Shown in pieces: positions 12,092 to 24,034 of a stretch of DNA of 64,000 nt. Each line of letters starts with the position of its first letter. Positions within the stretch are counted from its first letter, which is position 1. The DNA lies in assembly GCF_025698545.1 (NCBI RefSeq), contig NC_068575.1, positions 62,939,980-63,003,979 of the forward strand. Reading direction: 5' to 3'. The notes under the pieces are model-generated. The model did no database searches, was not told the origin of the DNA, and worked only from the letters and a program-made list of their open reading frames with translations. The DNA comes from Gossypium raimondii (lineage: Eukaryota > Streptophyta > Magnoliopsida > Malvales > Malvaceae). A program made the position numbers and the translations under genes.

Positions 12092-14235
12092 ATGGCGTTG
12101 CAGTGGATGATTCTAACGTACATGGTCGCAGCTGAGGCAGCACTGGCTCTCCTCTTGACGCTTCCCTCTCCCAAGCTCTTGAAGAACCGTTTGGTCTCTC
12201 TCATCTCTCTCATTCTGCAACCTGCCCTCTTCATTGTTCCCTTTGCCGGATTCCAGCTCTTAGGTTTTCTCGCCTTTTCCCTCTCTTTTGATTTCCTTTG
12301 TCTTTGCAGTATTAGTGCAATGATTTTAACCTTTTCATTTTGCTTGCAGATATTTACTGGAAGAACGAGCACCGCTTGATGTGTACCTCTGAGATCTGCA
12401 CCGCTGCTGAGAGAGATCGTTACGAGAAATCTGTAAGTGTTAGACAATTTCAAATTTCGGTATCTGATTTTGAAATATTACTGCGCTTTTGGACATTGAT
12501 TCATTTGTTTACCTATTTTAGATATAATTGTTAATGTTTTAGCTTCATCTTTTAGATTATCGTTATTTATTTTGGTTTGCATGTTCAAGGATTTGAAATT
12601 GTTTGAACTTCTACATGTTTCTTGCTGAAATCTTTCTTATCATCGCCAATATTGGTTGTTGGCTAATTGTTTTGTTCTTTTATTATAATTGATAATTGCC
12701 TCAACTTTGATTCTAGAATTACGGAAAGCTATTAAGGATTTTGTTTAGTATCACGGAGGAAAAGTTGTTAGCACTTTCGTGGGATGAAAAGCCTTGAGTT
12801 CTTTTTTTTTTTTTTGGTACTATGTAGAAAATTATGTTGTGATTCCATAGCTGTTCCTGCATATTGGTTTAATTTATTTGATGTTGCCAGAAGATGTTTT
12901 GAATATTTTTTAAAAAATTTTTTAATTTGGTTATTAAGAATTGAAATGAAACATTCGCACTTGGGTTGATTCTTCATTTACCTTAATCCTTTTGGTCTTT
13001 GAAAAATGGAATTAACCCAAACAATAACTGCATTCTGGTTACCCCAGTAGCCTTAGACAACAATAAATGCTGAAAATAGAAGAAGCTCCTTAAGAATAGC
13101 ACACAGCGATTTGCACTTTGACCAAAGATTAATTAAAATGAGCAAATTGCTTCCACTTCATACGGGGCTTATGTATTTGTTCAAACTTATTTGAGTAAAA
13201 GTACTGTATTCTTTTTGACAGAAAAATAACAATTTAGAGTTAATACTAGTTAGAAATGTAATTGATCGAGGAAAATATAAATAAAGAGGTCTTGTATTCT
13301 GATCAATGGGAAAATCAATCAGAAAATATATTTATATAAAGTAAAAGATATCCAGATATCTACTCCCTGCTTTGGAGTTTCTTTTAGCCAACTTGACTAG
13401 CTCAAAAATATCAAGCAAAAGAAAAGGATAGACTTTTACCATGTCAAATACCTGCATTGGAGAGGCAATGGATTAACCAATGGAAACTTCTTTGTCATTT
13501 TCTTAGATCTCATGTTGGTACCTGTATTAATAAGAGTTGAATAATAGTGTTTCTCAACTCGAAGATTCTGCTGTGGATGTTCATGGGACCTAAGTCATAT
13601 TTAGTTTTTATATCATCACTCTGTTACCTTTCTTGATCCAATTTTTGGCTGGTTTTTGCGTCTCTGCTTTAAATTCCCAGGGTTGGGGCATAGTGTTGCA
13701 TCAATAAGTTAAAGATAGGGATAATAATAGTGTGTTCCACATTTCGGAAAGCATTTTGAGCTAGGATAAAGCTTAGGGGTTGCCCTGCCTTTTCCCAATC
13801 ATTCCTGTTTCGAGGCTTTACCACATCTAATAATTGGCTTACTTAAGAGTTTTTTTTTTATGACCAATCAATTAATTAAGCACTCAGTTACGTCTTATAA
13901 AGCTGGTTAGACCTGATTGATTAACATATGAAGATCAAACACAATCCTCCTGTTGTTTTCTGAAATATCTCTTGAATTTTTATGTTGAGAGTTAATAGTT
14001 TCAGTGTGGGGTGCTTTGCAGTTCTACAAATCTCAAAGAAACGTGATTCTGTGCGTAACCGCATGCCTGCTTTATTGGTATGTGCTAGCATTTTGACACA
14101 GCCTTGACTTTAACAAAGATGTTTTTAGTTTGAATTTGGTAAGGATATTTGTGCAGGTGCATCCAACGCATTTGCAAGTATAACAAGGAAATTCAGAGCT
14201 TGGAGGAAATAGAGAAGAGATACAAGGACGAGTAG
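12092..14235 (+). CDS. Short BAP29/BAP31-like endoplasmic reticulum membrane protein
   Basis: Exons 12092-12263, 12350-12432, 14022-14077 and 14157-14235 join in frame to 129 residues. The start is the ATG at 12092. Residues ~2-25 and ~37-57 are hydrophobic (for example MALQWMILTYMVAAEAALAL), and a third hydrophobic stretch, VILCVTACLLYW, lies at about 90-101. These match the membrane half of B-cell receptor-associated 31-like proteins, which act in ER cargo export and quality control. The protein ends just after EIQSLEEIEKRYKDE, without the long coiled coil of full BAP31. The short form of about 129 residues is normal for this plant subgroup (compare At3g17780, from memory). The second intron is long, about 1.6 kb. 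Confidence 0.85.
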
Positions 14236-14777
14236 TGTTGTTAACTCGAACATATTGGGATGAGCTGCTGCTAAAGGAAACTCATGTATGTAGTACCCCC
14301 TCTAGACTTGAGACTGTTATTTTATAAAAAGCATATTTGCGGTATTTGTATGATGTCATGTTTCCTTTATAGCTTAAACTCTCCTGCATCTCTAGGCTTC
14401 AATGGAGGTTTTTTTTTTTTATCACTTTAGTACAAGAAACATATTTTGTTGTTAGTCGTGGTCATATTGAGGCTGATCTTTATAATTATTTCCTGGAAAC
14501 TGCTCATGAATTTCATTTACCATGTCTTTTGGCATGTGAATTAATTCGATATTACCTACTTTTATATAAAGTTTATATATAGTACAATAGAATAATAAAA
14601 TGATTTGACGTCACGAGCCAAGTGAGATTAATTCGATATTACCTACTTTTATATAATGTTTATATCATTGTATACAACACCTAAACATTAACAGTTGGAT
14701 GAGGGTTTTTTTTTTCTTTTTAAGTAACAGTCTAATAACAATTTTTTAAGGTTGCGAAGTTTAAATAGACACTATTA

Positions 14778-15179
14778 ATCCTGCACTTTTGGGTGAAAGT
14801 GGTTGGGAGCTCCCTCTATTATAGGGACTGTATTAAATTGGGCCCTTTATTATTAAATAGACCAATTTAGTTCCTGAATTATTAAAAAAAATTAAATAAG
14901 GTTGAATTGGAATAGAGTTTAACATTTTCATTTACTGTTTAATAGAGTTAATAATTTTAAATTTTTATGGTTTATAAATGATTTTTGTTGTTTTGAATTT
15001 AACTGCAATTGAAAAAAATATAATTTTAATGCAGTAAATGTTAACATTGTTACAGTTTAGATTTATTTAATTCTTTTTAATAGTATAGAGATTAAATTGA
15101 TCCATTTAATAATAGATAGACTGATTTGATACAGTGTCTATAATATAGGATAATCCAAGTACTTTATCCTGCACTTTTG
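14778..15179. mobile_element. Inverted-repeat MITE (about 374 bp) with 14-bp flanking direct repeat
   Basis: ATCCTGCACTTTTG occurs at 14778-14791 and again, perfectly, at 15166-15179. Between the copies, the left arm (CTATTATAGGGACTGTATTA..., from ~14815) and the reverse complement of the right arm (TATTATAGACACTGTATCA..., from ~15147) pair over about 90 bp with mismatches. Nothing in the centre codes for protein. Part of the 14-bp repeat may belong to the element ends, so the true target duplication may be 9-10 bp, again Mutator-like. It lies between the convergent BAP31-like and phosphatase genes. Confidence 0.7.
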
Positions 15180-15848
15180 TAGGCCTTTGATGTAATTCTA
15201 ACTTGTATGATAACAGTTTATCTGCTTTCACTGATCAAAATAATTCAATTAGTAATTTGTTTTACTAATTAAAAAAATATCAATATTTTTATTAATATTT
15301 ATATATATATTATAATTGAGTTTAATTAAATAATTTTTTATAAAATAGTTATTTAAATAGGATGTAATCGAATAAGCTCGAATTTAATTAAAATAATACA
15401 TAATTTTTAGGCATATTCAAATTCATTGGTTATTTCGATCGTACTAGGTGAAATGGCAAGTATGGTTTGGAGTTTGAGTTTATTATGGGAACAGAACATA
15501 TAGACGGGTGTTATACGGAATTAACTACTATGTACAAACATTGATTAGATCAAAGTTCATATCAGCTGGGGACAATTTAATGTCATCTTGTTGTAGCTGG
15601 AATCGAAGATCTTATTATGGAGACGTTAGAATTACAAAATTTATAAGGGAAAAAAAAGGAAAACTAAATTCAAAAATGAATAATGGGTTTTCAACATAAC
15701 GGTTTCTGATTACAAAAATTAGCTTGCATTGCAATGGTGGTAAGGAACCAATTCTTCAAATTAAGTTTAACATACAGCTCCCAATTCCAAGCCGTATGTT
15801 GAAGAAGAACATTATATACACTTTGTAGTTAAAACTAAAGCCTACATG

Positions 15849-17970
15849 CTATATTGATGAATGATCACCAAATTGTTTGAATGCATTCCATCTATGCAAA
15901 ATCTTGCCATCAACATCATAAAACGCAATCTCTGCATTAGATTGGGTCAACTGCACTGACATAAAACCTTGACCATCATAGAAGAACTTTAGTCCTTCTC
16001 TGTTTAGTTGTTTCACATCTCCCCTCCATGCCTTAGACCCTGCCCCACTGGTTAAGAACTGTATAGGGCTGCATGCACCATGTAAAGCTTTTAATCATCG
16101 TAATCATCTTCATATAATAAATGCTAGATTTGATAGTTGAAATTAGCCATTGTTTCTTACTTCTCTGTGTCACTGATATGTTCTAGGCAGTGATCATGAC
16201 CATTCATGTAAAAATCAACATTATTAGCCTGTACTTTTACGGTGGAAAATACCAAGTTTATGTTAGATGGACCAACTAGAATTTAGCCTACAAAATCGAC
16301 ATTGTACATATGAAGCTATAAAGAAATTGACCTTGAGAATAGGAAGGAGGTGTGTAGCAAGTTCCCTAGTGTCACCATGATGCCCAACGCTTTTAATCGC
16401 ATGGTGACCAACAACAATCTTCCATTTTGCATTTGATTCTCTTAATGCACACTCCACATCCTACACCAATACGTATAGTCAAGCTATTAATTAATGCTTT
16501 TCATTGCTTCAAATTCAAACACACCAAATAATAAGAGTAAAAAGTGCTCTTAGTCAAACATCATTTTATCCTTTATTCTCTATATATTAGATTAAAGAGT
16601 AAATTAATCTTTTTTTATTAAAAATTTCATTCATTTGTACTTTTAAAAATTAATGTAACTAACGAAATAACCATATAGTGATGCATGTTGTGCCATGTGT
16701 CCAAGAACCAGGTTTTAACCGTAAAAATAGATGAAATTTTTAACAAAAGGATCGGTTTACTCTTGATTTAATATATAATGATTAATTTATTCATTTTTAA
16801 ATAAAGGGGTAAAATGTAATACATACTTTTACCAATAATAAGCTCTTAATTAATGTCTACCTTCAACAGATTTGCAATGTAGTGTTTGCGAGGATTTATA
16901 CCGCGCCAGTCGTAAATGTGATCTTCTGGGTCTTGAAAATAGCTCTTCACGAAAGGTGTAGTGTCCACAAAGATGATCTCAGCTAATTCTGCCCATTATT
17001 ATTTATTGATTTTGATTATTTGGAGTTAAATAAAAAGAAAAAGAAAAAAAAAGGAGGTTGCTGAATTACCAGCATTGACAATGAAGGATCTAAGACAAAG
17101 CCATCTGGTGTCAATTTTGGTAAGAAGAGGGCTCAATTGTGCCTCAGCATCACCCCTGTAATCATGGTTCCCCAACACTGCATTTCCCAAATAAAAATAA
17201 TGTTAGAAACCCAACCAAAAAAAATGAAAATTAGGAGTTAATGAGAAATTACTTACCGCTGTACCACTGTTTTTGGAGGCTGTTTGCTGTGTAAATATTG
17301 GTGAAAGACTCTTCAAATGCCAGATCGTGTACGCTGCGCAATCCATTGTCATAAAAATTATCTCCCGTTGAAACTACGAAATCAATATCCAACTTCTCTC
17401 CCATCTTTCCCATCTATAAAGAGGAGTGGCGAGCTTTGAGATTAAGTTATAAATTTTTTTGGACACATCAAAAATTTTATTATCTTTTAGAATATTAATT
17501 TAACATATTATAAATTTTAAGAGACTAAAGCAATAAATTTAACGTGTAAAAGGTTAAGTATGATAATAATTCCAAGCTAAGAAAATGTTTTATTTTTATA
17601 TTTTTGCATATTACAATTTCCTATTTTGAAGCCAAGTAAAGCCTGAATGTTGCAAGATTGCAAATTCATGGATCCGTATGATAAAAGTTGGATATTTGAG
17701 AAAAACTAAAGAAACAAGTATTGTGAAAGGTTAAATATATGATTGTGTGGCAATGTGGTTGAATATGAAGTTAAGAGTATGTGAAAAATGAACCTGAGAA
17801 GCAACTTGAGATTGGTTAAAAGCGCCTCGCCTACCCCAATCTCCAATGACCAAAAAGCTAAGGGAACCATCGCCTTTGCTGGGTTGCTCAAATCTCTTAA
17901 GCTCACCCGATACATTACTTAAGGCATAAATGATGGGGATGACCAACATAACCCACCTATCGCAACCCAT
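15849..17970 (-). CDS. Type-5 purple acid phosphatase, PAP17-like
   Basis: Seven exons on the minus strand: 17794-17970, 17257-17413, 17070-17177, 16861-16982, 16332-16460, 16161-16228 and 15849-16068 (TAG). They join in frame to 326 residues, the usual size of low-molecular-weight plant PAPs. The N-terminus ([12 protein letters not shown]) is hydrophobic and fits a secretory signal. Metallophosphatase motifs in order are GDWGRRG (Asp44), [25 protein letters not shown] and NGHDHCLEH, so all five metal-ligand blocks of the Fe-Me centre are present. The enzyme hydrolyses phosphate monoesters at acid pH and is secreted or vacuolar. PAP17 is a classic phosphate-starvation gene and also has peroxidase activity. 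Two P1BS-like sites upstream agree with that. PAP3, PAP7 and PAP8 are the other possible orthologs. Confidence 0.93.
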
Positions 17971-18009
17971 TTTTGCTTTGGTGTTGGTATATGGAAGGTT
18001 GTGGGTGAA

Positions 18010-18165
18010 ATAAATATAGAGATGGAGGAGAGGTGTGCGGCCGCCTACGTTTTTCTAATTGGTCTTGGGTTTGTAAAAAAAGGAAAGAGAGCAGTGCAGT
18101 GCATGGGATATTCGAATCTTCCAGTGGAACATAGAGGATAAACTCTTCCTGCCCTTAGAATATTC
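18010..18165 (-). promoter_or_regulatory. Phosphatase promoter: two P1BS-like sites (GNATATNC) and TATA-like box
   Basis: GGATATTC lies at 18106-18113 and GAATATTC at 18158-18165, 136 and 188 bp upstream of the ATG. Both match GNATATNC, the P1BS site bound by PHR1-type MYB factors in phosphate-starvation genes. A CTATATTTAT TATA-like sequence lies at about 18010-18019 on the minus strand. The motif matches are direct; regulation by PHR1 is inferred from the product family. Confidence 0.65.
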
Positions 18166-19360
18166 GCTTCTACACTCGCCACCTCCTATCCTATTATTAA
18201 ACCACCACTTTCAACTTGTTTATTTAGCGCTGGATAAAACAACCTATGTCTCAGCACATGGGATGAGTTTTCCCATTATTTTGGAATTTTATTAGCCGTA
18301 TTTTGATCAAAATTTTAATATTTTATAGGATGCGAATTCATTTTAATTTTTCATTTTGAGGAGTGATCAATGACTAACAGCACAATTAGATGCTTCAACT
18401 TCAACACGTAATACATACTATAAAACAAGAGCCTAATGAAATCATATTCAATAGTAATATTTTAAAAAAATATTTTTAGATAAAAATATTGCTAAATAAA
18501 CACTCTTTTAAAAGAAAAAAAATACTTTCAGACTCAAAAATGGACTAAAAGTGTTTTTGGCAATATCATAAAATTTAAACTTATCTCTAAAAATGTTTTT
18601 TTGTGTTTAGAAGCAATTCACTATCGATGCTTCTCATAGTCTTTAAATTGATGTGGAGTGCCAACATAATTATAATGAGGTGACTTTGAGTTTTGGGTTG
18701 CGACAATTGGGCTTAATAAGGTTGAAACCTTTTGTTTTTGTCCGCTGATTATTGTGGTGAAAAAAAATTAATATGGTTACTCAAAGATTAATTCCCTTGG
18801 GGAATGGGATCCTAGCCTCTTTCTACTTTTTTAACTACGCCAAGACAAAATAACATTTCTTGATGCCACCGTTAACACGTGTCACCACCTGCTTATACCA
18901 AAGATCTCTTAGCGCCCACTTGTCACTACCCCCACGCTCTTACTCTTCTGTCTGTTCGCCGCAAAACTGCCACGTGCCTCCATTTTCTTTCGACACATGC
19001 TCTCCGAACCTTGGTCTAAGCTCTTTTTTGTTTCTTCTACCATGTCCCCATCCACGTCAACAGGTGAACCAAGTTTTTCTTTTTCAGATTCTTTTCCCCT
19101 CAATTTAATTTCATATTCAATATATGCAAATTAAAAGAAAAATCATGTCGAAATGAGCGCGTCTTTTTTTAAGAAAAAGTCGAAAATGTATATATTTTTT
19201 TAAAAATTAATTTGTAGTAGATAACCCCAAATTGAAACGGGGGTTTTTGTTGTCAAAACAACAAAAAGAAGTAGAATTGAATTTTTATTTTATGTTGGTG
19301 TAATAAAAAAAAGGATGGAAGAGGGCGTGCTTAATAATGTTCCAAATCCAACACACAGAC
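18166..19360. other. Spacer between divergent phosphatase and lipase genes
   Basis: AT-rich DNA with remnants of dispersed repeat words (for example AAAAATGGACTAAAAGTG near 18535). The 18860-19110 part is less AT-rich and has open frames on both strands, but neither shows a recognisable family or splice-linked continuation. I therefore do not call a gene. Confidence 0.5.
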
Positions 19361-19369
19361 AGCCAGCCG

Positions 19370-19377
19370 TATATAAG
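19370..19377 (+). promoter_or_regulatory. TATA box of the monoacylglycerol lipase-like gene
   Basis: TATATAAG sits 258 bp upstream of the ATG at 19628, after a GC-richer patch (CAGCCAGCCG). This position implies a leader of roughly 220 bases. No in-frame upstream ATG extends the protein. Confidence 0.55.
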
Positions 19378-19627
19378 AGAGGCAACGAATAATAGTAAAA
19401 ATTCTAAACACAGAGTGTGTTAACGATTTTCTTGCTTTCATTCCTGTTTACGTATTTTGATTTGGTTAATGAGCTGTTCATCAACTACAGCGATTATATT
19501 TCTCACACACCCTAAATTTAAAATTTTCCATTTCTTAACCATTGGCAATTCCATAAGAACCAAACAAACCGTTGCATTCCCTTAAGCTCGAATCAACCCG
19601 CTGCTGCTCTCATTCACAGCTCAAAGG

Positions 19628-22424
19628 ATGGCGGTGGAGCCCTTGACGTCTGGTGCTAGTGGCCGCATCAACGCCCTCTTCTCTTTACGTGCTTTGAGGA
19701 GCCTCTTGCTGCTACTAAACGCCGTCGTCTTGTTTCTCCTAGTGCCATTCCGGGGGAAAGCTAATTCTGGGGATAACGTCGGAAAGGATGAGAAGCAGGA
19801 GAGCGGGAGAAAAGGGTCGGCTTCCACCGTAATTAGGGTGCCCTGGGCGTTGTTGCCTTGGAGAAACGCCACCATGGCTGTAGACCATGAGGTGGCCGCC
19901 GCGGTGAGGCGGTCCCAAGCGATTCGGAGGGTGTTCCAGGATGATGATGATGACACGGTGAGGGAGTTTTGTCTGTTTTCTACTGCTAGAGGTGACACGT
20001 TATTCACTCAGTCTTGGACTCCGATTTCCGTCCAAGTCAGGTCAGTCTTGGATTCAATTTGTTCAAGATTTTTCTATTGTCATCATCATTTTATTTTCAT
20101 TAGTAAATAAATGTGACTTATTAATCATAATTAGCAGTACTTCGTTTTTTTTTAAACAATAAGGACAAAACCAAAAACAAAAAATTAAACTAGCCCTAAA
20201 CCAGGTCTTCCATCACGAACTTAGTTAAACCATCTGTGAATTTGTTTTCGTCTCTAAGGACATTTTGAATATGCCAATGATGAATTCTCCTTAATCAAAG
20301 TAGAGTTGTGGGCTCCTAGAGATTGTTAGCAGATAATTCAATTTCTTAGCTCGGGAAAATGGGTTTTCTTTCCTTATTAGCCTACGTTAATTTCTATGTT
20401 TCCTTCTATTCCCTCCCCCCCCTAGAAAATGTTAATTATTGCAATCTAGATAAGCAAATATTTTGCAAGAGCTGGCATTAGATTCCTAAATATGTCGGAT
20501 ATCAGCTTATATGTCCAAACAAAATTGCATGATTTTTTTAAATTAAATCACGAATTTGAATTAAAGAGGTAAATTATGAAAAAAGTGGCACGGCTGAGTT
20601 TCCAATGAAACTGAATATTTAGATGGCATATTCGAACTATGTATAGTGGTATTGATAAAAAGAAATGGCCTTATCCGGCCCCAAGGTTTGTAGTACCCAA
20701 CCCAAGTAAAAGGCAATCTTGTGTTTTTGGTCCCCTACCTGGCTGCATGCTGTGAATTGTTGGGAGAATAATTCCAATGCTCTTCTGCCATAGTCTCTCA
20801 AATGTTATGGTAATGGCAGTGCCTTAACTCATACCGAGGAACTCATCATTTGGCACATCTTCCTACTGGAAAAACTGATCCAACCAAATAATGTTCTTGT
20901 TAAACGCCTGATATTCTACAAATGACGCCAATGTAAACGGAAATAACCAAATTAAAATGAGAAGAAATTTTACTAGAATGTAACAAGCATCAAATTTTTA
21001 TCAACCTGAAATAAGAATATCCTCTGTTATTCACTGTTTCTTTCCATCGTTGAATAGTGATGTTATTTGTATGTCTTTCCAGGGGACTAGTTGTTCTGTT
21101 GCATGGCCTCAATGAACACAGGTTTGTTATTTGTATCTAAGGCCATTTTATTGATTATATTCAATCCACCCCGTAGCCTTTTATATGGGTTATAGTAAAC
21201 GTTTACTTTTTCAACAACAGTGGCAGATACACTTCCTTTGCAGAGCGGCTTAATGCAAATGGATTCAAGGTCTATGGAATGGATTGGGTTGGTAAGTTTT
21301 CATGAACAGACTACTATAAAATCACATTCTACTTGACCAGAAAGCACGTCTGCTTAATGCACACTTTAGCCCCTCAAGTATACCGCTTTTCCCACTTTGG
21401 TCCTTAAAGTTTTTTTCAGCCCACTCCGTCCCTAATATTATGAGATGTTCCCAGTTTATAATGCGTGATCACCTTTACTGCTGTTATCATTTTTAAGTTT
21501 ATTTGCTCCTTGAATTCTGTAGGACATGGTGGAACTGATGGGATACATGCATATGTTCATTCTCTTGATGATGCTGTTGTTGATTTGGTATGTTTTAAGG
21601 TTCAGCTACAGAAATGCATTTGGAAGTAAATATCGGTTGAAATTAATCCATCTTCCCAACTTGTTACAGAAAATATTCCTTGATAAGGTTTTAGCCGAGA
21701 ATCCCGGCCTTCCATGCTTTTGCTTTGGTCATTCAACGGGTGGCGCTATTGTCCTTAAAGTAAGGTTCTTACAAATAGAATCATATATTGATATTGATCG
21801 TGTTTGAGCTGAACTTTCACTTGTTTTTGCATTCATTTTAGGCCGTGCTTGATCCCAAGGTTGAAGCACAAGTAGCAGGCATTATAATGACTTCACCAGC
21901 GGTAGCCATCCAGCCGACTCATCCAATTGTTATGGTAAGAATTTCCTTTGAAATTATGAAGAACATGGTATAAGAGTGATCATCAGGCACTAGCATTCAC
22001 ATTCTTCGTATGCCTGTGGCAGGCACTTGCACCGGTCATCTCATTTCTAGTGCCAAGATACCAAATCACGGTTGCGAATAAAAAGGGCAGGCCAGTTTCT
22101 AGGGACCCGCAGGCACTGGTGGAGAAATATTCCGATCCATTGGTGTACACGGGACCCCTCCGTGTAAGAACTGGTTGTGAGCTTCTTAGAATTACATCCT
22201 ACTTGCAGCAAAACCTGAGGAAATTCACGGTTCCTTTCTTCGTTCTTCATGGTACCGATGATACCGTAACAGATCCTCAAGCTTCTGAAAAACTGTATAA
22301 AGAAGCTGCCTCAACCGACAAAACGATCAGATTATTCCAAGGGCTGTTACATGATCTCCTGTTTGAACTGGAACGAGAAGCTGTAACGGACGGCATAATC
22401 GAGTGGTTAAATTGTAGGGTATAA
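19628..22424 (+). CDS. Monoacylglycerol lipase-like alpha/beta hydrolase (MAGL family)
   Basis: Exons 19628-20040, 21083-21121, 21221-21291, 21523-21587, 21670-21759, 21842-21934 and 22023-22424 join in frame to 390 residues. The N-terminus has a hydrophobic anchor around residues 21-42 (LRSLLLLLNAVVLFLLVPF), so the protein is probably membrane-attached. An acidic DDDDD run sits before the hydrolase core. Core motifs are LLHGLNEHSGRY (oxyanion-loop HGxxxHxxRY type), GHGGTDG, the nucleophile elbow GHSTGG, the acid region HGTDDTV and the His region LLHDLLFE. The catalytic Ser-Asp-His set is therefore intact. Plant MAGLs cleave monoacylglycerols, and some also act on lysophospholipids or caffeoylshikimate. 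It resembles the long-N-terminus members At1g73480 and At1g18360 (recall). The first intron is about 1 kb. Confidence 0.9.
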
Positions 22425-23014
22425 CAGAAGAAGAAGGTAGGTTGGGAAGAGAGGTTCAAGTACCGTGGAAAGGAATAAGTTCTCTTGGTGGTAAAGGATG
22501 TTAGGCATCAGCAGAGTTTCGTTTTTCGTTGTAAAATGATACTATGATCTCTAATGACAGGATTTTATGTTAAAACTTGAGGATTCATGTCCGCTCTGCA
22601 GCTACAATTTTCCCTTTTTGAGAAGATGAAGTCTCATTTGCATCATTGTTAGATAGAAATGGGAGTATTCTTTGGTATCGATTTTATTTAAACTTTCATT
22701 TTTAAACTACTCTTAAAAAGCTGCAAAACAATATCTCACTTAAACATCTTTTTTTTAATATATTATTGTAGTCTAACAAAATATTTTACAATTTCTTTTA
22801 ATTCAAGAGGTAAAAACAAAATCTAAAAATATATTATGTTTTCTTCTATTGAGAAAAACAAATTATTAAACTTTTAGGCTTCACGGAAAATATTTTCAAC
22901 CTTTTCATTATTTTATGTAAAATAAGATAGTCAATGTAAATTTACTCCTTATTCCTTTAAAATGTCTTACCAATTTTGTTCTCAGAACACATTTTTAACT
23001 CGTTAAGGCACTAT

Positions 23015-23720
23015 TTATTGTAACACCCTCTTACTCAATCTGAATATTGGGTCAAAGCACCGGGATGTTACATTCTCTAATACATTCTTCACTTATCAAA
23101 TGTCTTCTTATAAACTTTCATAACTTTTCAATTTAGTTCTTTTTGTCATAAAATCCATTATTCACTAATTAATCACATTAAATCAATATTCTTTCTTGTT
23201 ATAATTTAATCACATAATTTATCTCAACATCTTATTTCACATATCAATTTCTATGTATTTCACTTCTATTATATTCATCCACATATTTTCTCAAGTTTAA
23301 CAATTTAGTCCTTGTCGTCATAAAAATTCCATATTTTTCCACAATTTTACTTTTACAATACTTTATACATATTTTATCATCTCATAATACATTCATTAAA
23401 TTTTTATCATAATTTTCTTATTCACATATTAAATTGCTTCACACTTAAAATTCTGTACATTTTTCAATTTAGTCCCTATTGCTATGTAATTTTTTCACCA
23501 TATAAGCACTTTAATAAAATAATTCATTATAATAACAAATTTTCATACATATCACTTCTCTTGTTTCCATTATAAATTTCATAAAATTTACAATTTAGTC
23601 ATTAACATCATGAATATTCTTTATTTACTATAATTTCACCTTAACAACATTTTGTAATCAATTCACTACTTATCATAAATCTCAAATTTATATTTGTTTC
23701 ATTGAAAATAACTTTTAGAA
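23015..23720. repeat. Degenerate repeat with periodic CAATTTAGT words, possibly an LTR relic
   Basis: The word CAATTTAGT(C/T) recurs at about 23129, 23301, 23465 and 23591, each followed by a similar pyrimidine-rich stretch and a CAT-containing tract. The block begins near TGTAACACCC. This periodicity resembles LTR segments I know from cotton-type genomes, but no ends, primer site or coding domain can be seen. It is broken beyond boundary calling. Confidence 0.35.
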
Positions 23721-24009
23721 AATATACCAAATAATGAAAATATTTTACGCAGATTTATCCAAATATAAAAAATATTAACTTTTCTAAAAAATAAATTATT
23801 TTCCAAAAATTATTTTAAGTGAAACAAACATCTATTTTCGTTGGTGCTCAAAATTTAAGACTGTTAGATGAAGAAATTGATTTTATTATGTATGTTTAAC
23901 ATAACATTTTATTGGATTTGGATTTGTTGAAAAACACATCTCAATATATGTTTCCTTCAAAAGAAAAAAAGAAAAAAAAAGACGAAAATAATTTGCTATG
24001 ATAATTAGA

Positions 24010-24034
24010 GCAAGGCAAGGCAAGGCAAGGCAAG
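24010..24034. repeat. (AAGGC)n pentanucleotide microsatellite
   Basis: About five tandem copies of a CAAGG/AAGGC unit in a gene-free region. Confidence 0.8.

Noticed and set aside
18860-19108. Overlapping open frames on both strands
   Set aside because: Both strands are open because the stretch is pyrimidine-rich. Neither frame resembles a known protein.
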